Of a stretch of 64,000 bases of DNA, positions 1-7,570 are shown piece after piece (position 1 is the first letter of the stretch; each line of letters begins with the position of its first letter). The translations under genes and the position numbers were made by a program. The notes beneath the pieces are model-generated. The model was not told the DNA's origin. It saw only the letters and a list, made by a program, of their open reading frames with translations, and ran no database searches. Source of the DNA: Paenibacillus vietnamensis (GTDB taxonomy: Bacteria > Bacillota > Bacilli > Paenibacillales > Paenibacillaceae); contig NZ_JAHMHW010000007.1 in assembly GCF_020169515.1 (NCBI RefSeq), positions 177,553-241,552 of the forward strand, written 5' to 3'.

Positions 1-45
1 TTATACACGCTTCAATCGAATCTGAAACGTCTTGCCGTGTTTCAT

Positions 46-80
46 ACTGTAAGTATAATAGTTACAGTTAAAATTGTCAA
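46..80 (-). promoter_or_regulatory. Sigma-A promoter with palindromic operator, pointing out of the window
   Basis: On the minus strand TTGACA (80-75) and TATACT (57-52) are separated by exactly 17 bp. A palindrome with arms ACTGTAA (46-52) and TTACAGT (62-68) covers the -10, which suggests a repressor site. Only a 14-codon reading frame (45 down to 1) follows within the window, so the controlled gene probably lies outside. Confidence 0.55.
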
Positions 81-177
81 GATACGCAAAAGATTTGGGC
101 ACCATACTAACGCGGAGAGCGGCTGTTTGGTAATATAGAAATTGCTTGTACATATCTAAAGGGGGAAATTGTGAGCG

Positions 178-582
178 ATGGATTTTACAGAGGTTAATTA
201 CTGGGCAGTTTTGTTGGCAACCGTATCGACCATGCTTCTGGGCTTCTTGTGGTATTCCCCGGTATTACTAGGCAATGCTTGGATGAAACAGCGCGGCTTG
301 AAAAAAGAAGACATCTCCGGCGGAGGATCCGCCACCTACATCCTGACCGCATTGACCGCGCTCGGCGGATCCTTCCTGCTCGCCTTGCTGCTGACGCTGG
401 GAGACGGAGCTACGATGGGAGGCGGTCTTCTCGTCGGACTTCTGGTCGGGATCAGCATCGCGCTCAAAATCGGCATGAATTACTTGTTCGAAGGCCAGAA
501 GCTTGGCTTGTACTTCATCACGATCGGCTATCATATCGTATCGTACGCAGCAGCCGGCCTCATCATCGGCTGTATGCAGTAA
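178..582 (+). CDS. DUF1761 family membrane protein
   Basis: A 134-residue integral membrane protein of the DUF1761 family, whose function is unknown. The N-terminal segment (about residues 8-27) contains the aromatic FLWYSP stretch seen in this family, followed by a short charged loop (around 38-45) and three more hydrophobic segments rich in Gly and Leu (about 53-73, 78-95, 108-131). The start is the ATG at 178, with the purine-rich GGGGG at 161-165 as a rather distant ribosome binding site. It stands alone: the divergent promoter at 46-80 faces away and the next gene is on the opposite strand. The family call rests on overall pattern, not on a catalytic motif. Confidence 0.7.
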   Translation: MDFTEVNYWAVLLATVSTMLLGFLWYSPVLLGNAWMKQRGLKKEDISGGGSATYILTALTALGGSFLLALLLTLGDGATMGGGLLVGLLVGISIALKIGMNYLFEGQKLGLYFITIGYHIVSYAAAGLIIGCMQ

Positions 583-674
583 CGGTAGCCGGCCGCAGCC
601 GGCGGTGAATGCGCGCTTGAAGCGACCGTAGTTTGTTCCGCCGGCTTTGTGGACCGCCTTTTCCGTTCCCTCTT

Positions 675-920
675 CTAGCTCCAGCCCCAAAAGAAGCCGT
701 CCCGCTCCCAGGCCGCTTTGCCCCGGTGCAGCTTACGGAACGCTTTTTTCACTTCCTTGTCGATCGATTGATTGCCGTGCTCATTCACATAAATAAACGA
801 TTCGCCAAAATGGCTCCTGATATGCTCGACCGCAGCCGCTTGATGGAGAATCCCCTTTTCCTTCACCTCGTTAAGCATCCACTCCGCTACCTGATCGGCG
901 GTGTATGTCAATGCGCCCAC
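675..920 (-). CDS. DUF6953 family small protein
   Basis: An 81-residue soluble protein resembling the DUF6953 family. It has an N-terminal helix beginning TADQVAEWM, a central segment around HIRSHFGESFIY and a conserved-looking C-terminal tail ending in WERDGFFWGWS. This arrangement (short helical domain plus W/D-rich tail) is common in small Bacillus and Paenibacillus proteins of unknown function. It is transcribed divergently from ohrR, and its start codon lies only about 35 bp from the ohrR -35 box, so the two could share control. No catalytic residues are recognisable. Confidence 0.65.
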   Translation of the reverse strand: MGALTYTADQVAEWMLNEVKEKGILHQAAAVEHIRSHFGESFIYVNEHGNQSIDKEVKKAFRKLHRGKAAWERDGFFWGWS

Positions 921-954
921 TCCCTTTGCGAGTTATATTTATTGCAATTAGATT

Positions 955-984
955 TTGATAAATTCAGAACAATTGGCCTATAAT
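955..984 (+). promoter_or_regulatory. ohrR promoter
   Basis: TTGATA (955-960) and TATAAT (979-984) are separated by 18 bp, about 50 bp upstream of the ohrR start. The AT-rich flanks (TTGCAATTAG at about 942-951, AACAATTG at 969-975) could hold an autoregulatory OhrR site, but no clean palindrome is visible. Confidence 0.6.
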
Positions 985-1037
985 AATATACTAGGAAAAT
1001 CGAATGGGCATACGCCTTGTCCACGGAGGCTGACGAT

Positions 1038-1487
1038 ATGGATAATCATGAAGCATTAAAGCTGGAAAATCAAATCTGCTTCGCCTTTTACGCGTGCTCG
1101 CGCGAAATCACGAAGCTGTACCGCCCGATGCTGGATCGGCTCGAGCTTACTTATACGCAATATGTGACGATGCTCGCTTTGTGGGAGCAGGACCAGGTGA
1201 CGGTGACCGCCCTTGGCAACAAGCTGTATCTGGACTCCGGTACCCTGACGCCGCTGCTCAAGAAGCTGGAGGCCGCCGGTCTCATTACGCGCACCAGGGA
1301 CCGCAACGACGAAAGGAGCGTCATCGTCGAGCTGACGGAGCAGGGCAGAGCGTTAAAAGAAAAAGCCGCCGGCATCCCCGCCGAGCTGGCCTGCAAGGTG
1401 GAAGGAACGCCGGAAGAGGCGGGCATCCTGCTGCGACAAATGCATGAGTTTCTCCGCCGCTTGCAGTCGTGCAACGCTAAGGAATAA
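1038..1487 (+). CDS. ohrR: MarR family organic peroxide sensor OhrR
   Basis: A 149-residue MarR-family repressor of the OhrR type, which loses DNA binding when its N-terminal cysteine is oxidised by organic hydroperoxides. The sensing segment LENQICFAFYACSRE carries Cys14, and the tyrosines that hydrogen-bond it in OhrR are present (Tyr29, Tyr40). The winged-helix core includes LDSGTLTPLLKKLE and the wing DERSVIVELT. The ATG at 1038 is chosen over the upstream TTG (1017) because GGAGG (1025-1029) is ideally spaced. A second cysteine, Cys119, is 105 residues after the first, the same interval as Cys22/Cys127 of Xanthomonas two-cysteine OhrR. The likely target is the peroxidase gene downstream. 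Confidence 0.88.
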   Translation: MDNHEALKLENQICFAFYACSREITKLYRPMLDRLELTYTQYVTMLALWEQDQVTVTALGNKLYLDSGTLTPLLKKLEAAGLITRTRDRNDERSVIVELTEQGRALKEKAAGIPAELACKVEGTPEEAGILLRQMHEFLRRLQSCNAKE

Positions 1488-1950
1488 CGGAGTCGGCCGG
1501 GCGTGGAGTGTGAGAGGACTCCTATCGTTAGGGGGCGCCTCTCTGCCCGGGCCATAGTCGCTACTGCCGCCTGTGCTAATGCCGCATCAACCTGCGCCTC
1601 ACGGACCTGCCTTCGCGACCTAACTTTAAAGCACGGATAATATGAATTAGCACGATTCACACATTTAACTATTAACGATGTTAGATTCCAAATGAACAAG
1701 GTATCCGAAAATAACTGGATTTCATGCATCTAATGGGCAAGCATGTTCCAGGTTGAATAAAATTACTGGAATAGATGCAGTTAATATCGGGACATTCAGC
1801 CAATTAGTGATTTTCGTGCGAATTAAATACAATGGATACAGTTATTTTTCGAAACAAGCCCCCTCGACGAAAAATATAGACATGCAATCCATTTATTACG
1901 ACAATCACTTCCTTAAGCCGATTAAATTTCTCCATCCAAGGGAGATTTAA
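1488..1950. repeat. Intergenic region with AACTGGAT-type repeats (family B)
   Basis: No gene is visible between ohrR and the gpx promoter. From 1500 to 1560 there is an imperfect GC-rich inverted repeat with arms CCGGGC/GCCCGG and GAGAGG/CCTCTC that may terminate ohrR. From 1711 to about 1912 there are four degenerate copies of a unit resembling AATAACTGGATnnnnTGnATCTAAT, in both orientations (1711, 1761, inverted near 1822-1847, partial near 1888). Confidence 0.6.
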
Positions 1951-1954
1951 CGGT

Positions 1955-1984
1955 TTGACACGCCTTTTTTAATTGTATACAATT
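1955..1984 (+). promoter_or_regulatory. gpx promoter overlapped by OhrR-type operator
   Basis: TTGACA (1955-1960) and TACAAT (1978-1983) are 17 bp apart. The perfect palindrome AATTGTATACAATT (1971-1984) covers the -10 box, and its TACAATT/AATTGTA core matches the AT-rich operator recognised by Bacillus OhrR. Repression of the peroxidase by the upstream OhrR is a strong inference. Confidence 0.75.
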
Positions 1985-2023
1985 TAATTAATTAAAATCA
2001 TTCAGTCGAAAGGGGATTCTCCT

Positions 2024-2518
2024 ATGTCCTTATACGATATCGAAGTCAATACGATTAAAGGCGAGACCGGCACGCTGGCGCCTTACAAAGGGCAAGTGCT
2101 GCTCATCGTGAATACGGCGACCAAATGCGGTTTTGCCGGTCAATTTGAAGGCTTGCAGAAGCTTCATGACAAATACCGAGAGCAAGGATTCTCCGTGCTG
2201 GGATTTCCTAACGGCCAGTTTGCTAACCAGGAGCCCGGCAGCAACAGCGAAGTCGCCGAGGCTTGCAAAATCAATTTCGGAGTCACCTTTCCCCTATTCG
2301 AAAAGGTGGATGTGATCGGCAGCCAAATTCATCCGCTCTTCAAGCACCTGACGAATGAAGCGCGCGGCGTATTGGGCTCCAAAGCGATTAAGTGGAACTT
2401 TACCAAGTTTCTCGTCGACCGGGACGGCCGCGTCCTGAAGCGCTTCGGCTCCGCCGACACGCCCGAGCGTATAGAGAGCCATATTCAAAAGCTGCTCGAT
2501 CAGCCTGCAAAGGCGTGA
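2024..2518 (+). CDS. gpx: Glutathione peroxidase family (thioredoxin-type) peroxidase
   Basis: A 164-residue cytosolic peroxidase of the glutathione peroxidase fold that reduces hydroperoxides, in bacteria usually with thioredoxin as electron donor. The peroxidatic Cys35 sits in NTATKCGFAGQF, the Gln/Trp/Asn partners appear in NQEPGS and IKWNFTKF, and Cys81 in EACKINFGVTFP is positioned like the resolving cysteine of two-cysteine members. The family motif FPCNQF is changed to FPNGQF, so the non-essential middle cysteine is absent. The start is the ATG at 2024 with AAAGGGG upstream. The operator over its promoter ties it to OhrR. Confidence 0.9.
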   Translation: MSLYDIEVNTIKGETGTLAPYKGQVLLIVNTATKCGFAGQFEGLQKLHDKYREQGFSVLGFPNGQFANQEPGSNSEVAEACKINFGVTFPLFEKVDVIGSQIHPLFKHLTNEARGVLGSKAIKWNFTKFLVDRDGRVLKRFGSADTPERIESHIQKLLDQPAKA

Positions 2519-2558
2519 TTGTTGAACTGCCCCTCTCTCGATCGGCCCGGCAAGGAAT

Positions 2559-3083
2559 TTAGAGGGTGCTTTCTTTCAGACGCGTCCTTGAGAAAGCCAT
2601 TCGGTACAGTCCCAAATGTGCGCTTTGCAGCAACAAGTAAATCGGAAACGAATAAGCAAGCCGGTAACCCTCTTTGTAATGGAACATTCCGACATAGACG
2701 CCCGCCGTTTCGGCGGCGATCCCTATCCATGCCCATACGAAGATATAAACGATCGTCAGCAATCCGCCTACTCGCATCCGCTCGTGCCAGTAAATAAACC
2801 AATACCCGAACGGCATATACATCGCGTAAGAAATAATATCAAAGAGCTGGTATTTGGACTGGTCTCCGAAATCATAAAGATCAAACGGCGGTATAGCGAT
2901 CGTGTGATCGAAGACTAGACCTAAGGTAACGCCGATGAACAGATTAAATGTGGTTTGCAAAGGAGAAAAGCTGCGGGGGAAAAAACGAATGGCCGCGAGT
3001 CCGATGACCGTCAGCACGATGGCGTACCATTCGTTCATATTAAATTGATTGTCGTAAACGATATTGCCATTCATCTCATCCAT
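2559..3083 (-). CDS. CBO0543-like polytopic membrane protein
   Basis: A 174-residue integral membrane protein with about five hydrophobic segments, resembling the CBO0543 family of Firmicute membrane proteins of unknown function. An acidic/aromatic loop near residues 65-85 (PPFDLYDFGD) separates the second and third helices, and WFIYWHER marks a cytoplasmic turn. Its ATG overlaps the end of the upstream membrane gene (stop at 3071-3073), which implies translational coupling and probably joint function. No catalytic or transport motif is recognisable. Confidence 0.6.
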   Translation of the reverse strand: MDEMNGNIVYDNQFNMNEWYAIVLTVIGLAAIRFFPRSFSPLQTTFNLFIGVTLGLVFDHTIAIPPFDLYDFGDQSKYQLFDIISYAMYMPFGYWFIYWHERMRVGGLLTIVYIFVWAWIGIAAETAGVYVGMFHYKEGYRLAYSFPIYLLLQSAHLGLYRMAFSRTRLKESTL

Positions 3084-3544
3084 CCTTCTTTTGCTGCCAT
3101 TATCTGGAGAATTCTTCCTGCAAGCAAGGTGTAGGCCATAAGCAAAATAATCATCAAGGTCTCACAGAGGAAATTCCATCCGTTATCGGTAATGACATCG
3201 TTCCATCGAAGCGCGTAGCCGGTTGCGAATTGCAGAACGACCGCGTAAACCGATATTCCCCAGCGTACGCGCGCATTCCGGGTTGTGAGAAAGGTGTTGG
3301 CGAAGGCAAGCAGGATGAACGGTACAGTAAGATCATTGTGAATGATCAACGATAAGAAATGGGGTATGCTTTGATTCATAATAAATAACTGAAGATCGTA
3401 CCCGATGACAGTCAGCTTGTTCGTGAGCATGATCTCTATCGCCATAAACAATAGAAAGTTGACAGCTAGCGGAAGCTTATGGGGAAGACTGATCCATACA
3501 TGGATACAAAACCACGCAAACAGTACGAACAAGACGACGACCAC
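3071..3544 (-). CDS. Polytopic membrane protein, partner of the downstream membrane gene
   Basis: A 157-residue membrane protein with five hydrophobic segments, overlapping the next gene by 13 bp on the same strand. The pairing of two small polytopic proteins with coupled translation suggests that they act together, as seen for CBO0543-type pairs. The start used is the GTG at 3544; the purine stretch AAGGGGG lies about 11 nt upstream. A start a few codons later cannot be excluded. The function is unknown. Confidence 0.55.
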   Translation of the reverse strand: MVVVLFVLFAWFCIHVWISLPHKLPLAVNFLLFMAIEIMLTNKLTVIGYDLQLFIMNQSIPHFLSLIIHNDLTVPFILLAFANTFLTTRNARVRWGISVYAVVLQFATGYALRWNDVITDNGWNFLCETLMIILLMAYTLLAGRILQIMAAKEGWMR

Positions 3545-3673
3545 GTTTGAATGGACCCCCTTGTCATTAGGATTTCCAATTGAACTAACTCGGCTCTACT
3601 TTGTTGATTTTTTCCGGATTCGATGATTTTTATGTAAATAAAGCCGGAGACCGATGATCCCGCAACAACAACC

Positions 3674-4408
3674 TTACTCCAGCACTTCAATCTTCAAGGC
3701 CGTTGCTTGCCCGGGATAAGAATGAAGCATTATGCCCGTGAACCAAGCCTCCACCGTCATGCCGACCTTAAGCTGCCCGAACGGGACATCCTTACCTGCG
3801 TCCTTCCCCTTTCGCCGTTCTACGACCTTGCCGTCATCGGTCATAGAAATCCACGTCGCTACGGGATCCTCGGTATTTCCATTCTTGCGCTCGTCGTCAA
3901 TGACAAGAACGCGGTTCCCTTCCACCTGCATGATCTTCCCTTTCGTGCTCCCGCTTTCACTGCAGCAGTTGCCCAGCTCAAGCTTCACCGGAAACGGCTT
4001 GCCTATCAGCTCGTACAACGCCTGCTTCAGCCTCTCGGCATCGGCTTCCGTCAGCGTACGTTCAAAGTCGCCGTAGCTCCGAGCCATCACATGAATCTGG
4101 TCGCGTCCGATTCCGACCCCCGACAACAATATAGACTGCGACACTTGAATACTCCGCCGGTTAGCGGACAGCTCCTCTTTGATGCGGAGCAGCTCCTCTT
4201 TCGAAAAGTCAACGCTCCCCTCCGGCGCATACTCCACGCTGACGCCCTGTTTATCCACCTCGTCGCCCGTCTGTTTCAATGGCTCCGCCCCATTTTGCGC
4301 TAAATCAGGCTGCCGCTTTGGCTCCGTCTCATTCCCGGATAACGAGCACCCTGTGACCAACAACAACAAGATAATGGCCATTCCACGAACCAATACCAAT
4401 TTGTACAT
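3674..4408 (-). CDS. Lipoprotein with DUF3221-like C-terminal domain
   Basis: A 244-residue predicted lipoprotein. After a short signal peptide the lipobox LLLVTGCS gives the acylated cysteine near residue 20, followed by a charged linker. The C-terminal portion (about residues 160-244) reads GKIMQVEGNRVLVIDDE and later GQLKVGMTVEAWFTG, the small beta-barrel pattern of DUF3221 (YobA-type) proteins. The start ATG at 4408 is preferred over the longer reading frame to 4474 because GGAGGAGGAG lies just upstream and the signal peptide then begins correctly. It is a single gene whose role is unknown. Confidence 0.7.
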   Translation of the reverse strand: MYKLVLVRGMAIILLLLVTGCSLSGNETEPKRQPDLAQNGAEPLKQTGDEVDKQGVSVEYAPEGSVDFSKEELLRIKEELSANRRSIQVSQSILLSGVGIGRDQIHVMARSYGDFERTLTEADAERLKQALYELIGKPFPVKLELGNCCSESGSTKGKIMQVEGNRVLVIDDERKNGNTEDPVATWISMTDDGKVVERRKGKDAGKDVPFGQLKVGMTVEAWFTGIMLHSYPGQATALKIEVLE

Positions 4409-4527
4409 ATAGCTCCTCCTCCCATACCCTCCAGACGCCTGCCCGCCGCAAAAAGTTCCAGCCCCTTTTTTCAACCGAACCGCCGCCTGTGCTATGATAG
4501 GAACAACTACTTTTCGGGAGAATCCGC

Positions 4528-5151
4528 ATGCTCAAAAAAATCGCCCTTGCCGCCTCTTACGCGGCTATCGCTTTCGTCATCTACCGCTACGGCGACGCGG
4601 TTCTGACCTGGCTCCAGCAAACGGACAACATCCCGTCCGTCATCGCTGCCGCCACTTTAATGGCGCTGTTCCCCGTCATCCCGTATCCGGTCGTCGGCGG
4701 TGTAATCGGTGCGGCGCTCGGCCCCGTCCTGGGCGCAGCCGTCACCTGGACCGGCTCTGCGGCGGCCTCGATTCTTATGTTCCTGTTCATCCGGTACGGC
4801 TACCAGGACTGGGGGCGCCGGGCGCTGGAGCGCTACAAGCATACCCGAAAGCTGACGGCTTTGTTCGAGCGCAACGCTTTTTTGACGATTTTGTTCGCCA
4901 GGCTGATCCCGTTCATCCCGTCCTTTGCGGTCAATCTGTTCGCCGCGTTAAGCCGCATGTCCTTCGTCTCGTACGTGGTCGCATCGTCGCTTGGCAAAAT
5001 CCCGGCCACACTGTTGTTCGCCGCACTCGGCGACGACGTCATGACCGATCCCGCCGGTATCGTGACCACCGTAGCGGTGTACGGCATTTTTCTGGCCCTG
5101 TCGCTGCTGCTCTACCGCCTCTGGAAGAAGAAACGCCCGACCGCCGCGTAA
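4528..5151 (+). CDS. TVP38/TMEM64 (DedA superfamily) membrane protein
   Basis: A 207-residue integral membrane protein of the TVP38/TMEM64 family, related to DedA transporters that are thought to move lipids between membrane leaflets. The core motif region FPVIPYPVVGGVIGAALGP (about residues 49-67) and the second conserved stretch FLTILFARLIPFIPSFAVN (about 118-136) are both present. Hydrophobic segments flank them, and the C-terminus ends in a basic tail (LWKKKRP). The gene is isolated and convergent with the CPBP-like gene, with only 19 bp between their stop codons. Confidence 0.85.
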   Translation: MLKKIALAASYAAIAFVIYRYGDAVLTWLQQTDNIPSVIAAATLMALFPVIPYPVVGGVIGAALGPVLGAAVTWTGSAAASILMFLFIRYGYQDWGRRALERYKHTRKLTALFERNAFLTILFARLIPFIPSFAVNLFAALSRMSFVSYVVASSLGKIPATLLFAALGDDVMTDPAGIVTTVAVYGIFLALSLLLYRLWKKKRPTAA

Positions 5152-5170
5152 CGCCGCCGCAACCCAAAGC

Positions 5171-5962
5171 TCAGCGGAAGCCCGCGCCTTCTTGCACGGT
5201 GTTGATCCGAAGGCTGCCGTACATCGCGAACACCAGTACAAACAGCACAAGCGCAGCTATCGCCTGAACATGTCCGGGCAGAAGGGCCGTGGCAGCGCTC
5301 CCTTTTTCGATCAGCAGAAGGCCGCCCGCCTCCTCCCTTCCCGGTATGCCATAGACAAGCGCCGTTATCATATTCAGCCCCCCATGGAGGCCCGTATTCA
5401 TCCAGATCGAGCCGGTTCTATACAGCGTGTAACCAAGCGATAAGCCCAGCAGGACCGAAACATACGCACTCCGAATGTCGAAGCCCGCCAGCCACACATC
5501 GTCCAGCGCATAAATAAAAGAAGAAAGCATAATTAAAGCGGCCCCGGGGAGCTTGTCCCGAAGCTGCGCGAACAAATATCCTCTCACAATCAGGTCGTTG
5601 ATCAGTGAACCCAGAAACAGAACGACAAGCATTTCGGCCACAAATACGGCCGCCTCCTGCGGCTGCTTGAATCCCGTCACCCGAAAATCGCCGAGCACTC
5701 CCAGCAGCACATACATCGAACCCCAGACGGCCGCTCCGAACGCAAAGCCGATTTTCAGATTTCTTTTCCAGCCGTAATGCGCTCTAAGCCCTAAATCCTC
5801 CAGACCCTCAAGCCCCGTCAGCCTCGCCACATGCCGTGCCAGCACGAAGAAGAAAGCGGCGTACAGCAGCCAGGAGGCCGTCCCTGGCGGAATCAGATTC
5901 GGGAGGAGATTAAAATACAAATCCAAAATCAGAAATCCCATTATCGGAAATAGGAAAAGCAT
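5171..5962 (-). CDS. CPBP-type intramembrane protein, catalytic motifs degenerate
   Basis: A 263-residue polytopic membrane protein of the CPBP (CAAX protease/bacteriocin-processing, ABI) fold. Active members carry EExxxR, FxxxH and HxxxN/B motifs. Here the first motif reads NDLIVR (Asn122, Asp123, Arg127), the second region FIYALDDVW lacks the histidine, and only HGGLN is intact. The enzyme is therefore probably inactive or works differently. About seven hydrophobic segments are visible. It ends next to the TVP38 gene and is divergent from the cyclophilin gene. Confidence 0.72.
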   Translation of the reverse strand: MLFLFPIMGFLILDLYFNLLPNLIPPGTASWLLYAAFFFVLARHVARLTGLEGLEDLGLRAHYGWKRNLKIGFAFGAAVWGSMYVLLGVLGDFRVTGFKQPQEAAVFVAEMLVVLFLGSLINDLIVRGYLFAQLRDKLPGAALIMLSSFIYALDDVWLAGFDIRSAYVSVLLGLSLGYTLYRTGSIWMNTGLHGGLNMITALVYGIPGREEAGGLLLIEKGSAATALLPGHVQAIAALVLFVLVFAMYGSLRINTVQEGAGFR

Positions 5963-6115
5963 TGCATCTCCCCTTTTTGTTTCAACCTTCTTATCGATAG
6001 CCCGTTTCTATGAGTATATTCGCCGGGACACGCTTTATATCCCCCATTCGCATTCAAATCAGGCATTATGCTAAAATACAAGGTGGATATTGTAGCGAAA
6101 TAGGAGGATATGAAG

Positions 6116-6853
6116 ATGCAAACGAAAAAACGCCTCGGCGTTATGCTGCTCCTCATGCTCGTTCTGCTGGTCGTCGCTTCGGGCTGCGGCGCCGGCAAGA
6201 GCAATTCGGGCGGCGACAGCCTCGGCTCAGGCGGCGCGAATACGCCAACCGAGGCCCCAACGGAGACGCCGGAGGAGGAAGGGCCTGCACTGCTCGGTCC
6301 GGACAAGCATCCGGTCGTCACCGTCGAGCTGAGCAACGGCAAAACCGTAAAGCTTGAGCTTTACCCGGAGGTTGCTCCGAATACCGTCAATAACTTTGTT
6401 TCTCTCGTCCAAAAGGGCTTCTACGACGGCCTGACGTTCCACCGCGTCATTCCGGGCTTCATGGTGCAGGGCGGCGATCCGGAAGGCACCGGCATGGGCG
6501 GTCCCGGCTACGGCATCGCCGGCGAATTCACAGAGAACGGCTTCGAGAACAAACTGAAGCATACGCGGGGCGTCCTGTCGATGGCTCGAGCGCAGGATCC
6601 CGATTCTGCAGGCTCGCAGTTTTTTATTATGGTAGAGGACTACCCGTCGCTGGATAACAAGTACGCCTCGTTCGGCAAAGTGATGGAAGGCATGGAAGCG
6701 GTCGACGAGATCGTGAACCAGACTCGCGACGCCAACGATAAACCGTTGCCGACGACCGACGAGAACGGCAACTCCGTAGCGCCGATCACGATGAAGAAAT
6801 TGACGGTAGACACGCGGGGCATGACGTTCGAGGAACCGAAAAAGGCGGAATAA
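6116..6853 (+). CDS. Cyclophilin-type peptidylprolyl isomerase lipoprotein
   Basis: A 245-residue exported cyclophilin that should catalyse cis-trans isomerisation of prolyl bonds at the outer face of the membrane. The signal sequence ends in the lipobox LLVVASGC, and a Gly/Ser/Thr/Glu-rich linker (about residues 30-65) leads to the catalytic domain. Signature elements are NNFVSLVQKGFYDGLTFHRVIPGFMVQ split over the active-site Arg, GGDPEGTG, and SQFFIM. The ATG at 6116 is preferred to the in-frame ATG at 6110 because GGAGG (6103-6107) is only 2 nt from the latter but 8 nt from the former. A terminator follows at 6864. Confidence 0.92.
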   Translation: MQTKKRLGVMLLLMLVLLVVASGCGAGKSNSGGDSLGSGGANTPTEAPTETPEEEGPALLGPDKHPVVTVELSNGKTVKLELYPEVAPNTVNNFVSLVQKGFYDGLTFHRVIPGFMVQGGDPEGTGMGGPGYGIAGEFTENGFENKLKHTRGVLSMARAQDPDSAGSQFFIMVEDYPSLDNKYASFGKVMEGMEAVDEIVNQTRDANDKPLPTTDENGNSVAPITMKKLTVDTRGMTFEEPKKAE

Positions 6854-6863
6854 TATGAAGAAG

Positions 6864-6892
6864 GAGAAGGGCCGCACCCTTCTCTTTTTTTT
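6864..6892 (+). terminator. Intrinsic terminator after the cyclophilin gene
   Basis: Stem GAGAAGGG (6864-6871) pairs with CCCTTCTC (6877-6884) around a 5-nt loop and is followed by eight T residues. Confidence 0.85.
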
Positions 6893-6959
6893 GCGCGTTG
6901 TAAGCTGGCATGTTCCGGGATTCCCGTCATATGGTGTATAGACATGTTATCAAAGGACG

Positions 6960-7502
6960 GTGAAGCCATTGTATCCGCAAGGCCCGGTTAACGTCGTTAA
7001 TTTAACCACCCCGTTCGTCAAGTCTATGCAGGGGAAGTATTTTCTCGGGGAGACCGACCAGCTGAATCCGACCGATTCGAATCGGACCTGGGGAGCGCTC
7101 GTCAACCCTCCCGGCTCCGGCGTCAATCTGTATGTGGACATCTACGTGATCAGCAACCTGTCCGACGACAAGCTGCTGTCCCAAATCTGCTTCTGCTCCA
7201 GCCTGCCGGCAAACGGCATGCAATCGCATGAAGTGTCTTCGGCCAATTTGGCCCTGCATCCGAAAACGGTGCCGCACGGCCAAATCCAGTTCGGCAGCTA
7301 TCTGGATACCGACGCATTCGAGGCGGTGCCCGTATCGACACGCGTCGTTCCCGCGTACTCCAGCGTCTCCAGCGAGAAGAGCGGCCACTGGATTATCGGC
7401 CCCGGCAAAGCGGTTCTCTTCACGCTGACCAGCGCACTCAACCACCCCGCTCCGGCAGTCATTTCTTTCGGCTGGTGGGAGGAGCCGCAGGGAGTTTATT
7501 GA
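6960..7502 (+). CDS. DUF6143-like protein
   Basis: A 180-residue protein without signal peptide or membrane segment, resembling the DUF6143 family found in spore formers. Typical features are the opening QGKYFLGETDQL, WGALVNPPGSGVNLYV, and the closing SFGWWEEP. The all-beta pattern suggests a small sandwich domain. The start is the GTG at 6960 directly after AAAGGACG; spacing is short, so a nearby alternative start is possible. A strong hairpin follows at 7514-7560. Biological role unknown; a spore or surface location would be a guess. Confidence 0.6.
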   Translation: MKPLYPQGPVNVVNLTTPFVKSMQGKYFLGETDQLNPTDSNRTWGALVNPPGSGVNLYVDIYVISNLSDDKLLSQICFCSSLPANGMQSHEVSSANLALHPKTVPHGQIQFGSYLDTDAFEAVPVSTRVVPAYSSVSSEKSGHWIIGPGKAVLFTLTSALNHPAPAVISFGWWEEPQGVY

Positions 7503-7513
7503 CACGGACAACC

Positions 7514-7560
7514 GAAAGAGCCGTTTCCGCAGGGTGACTCACCCGGGAAACGGCTCTTTC
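7514..7560. terminator. Hairpin between convergent genes
   Basis: A perfect 15-bp stem, GAAAGAGCCGTTTCC (7514-7528) with its complement at 7546-7560, separates the convergent DUF6143-like and asparaginase genes. There is no long T-run, so termination efficiency is uncertain. Confidence 0.65.
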
Positions 7561-7570
7561 TCATGCCGGT

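Noticed and set aside
1..45. 14-codon frame directly behind the promoter at 46-80
   Set aside because: It would start at the transcription start site without RBS; too short to call a gene, so only the promoter is reported.
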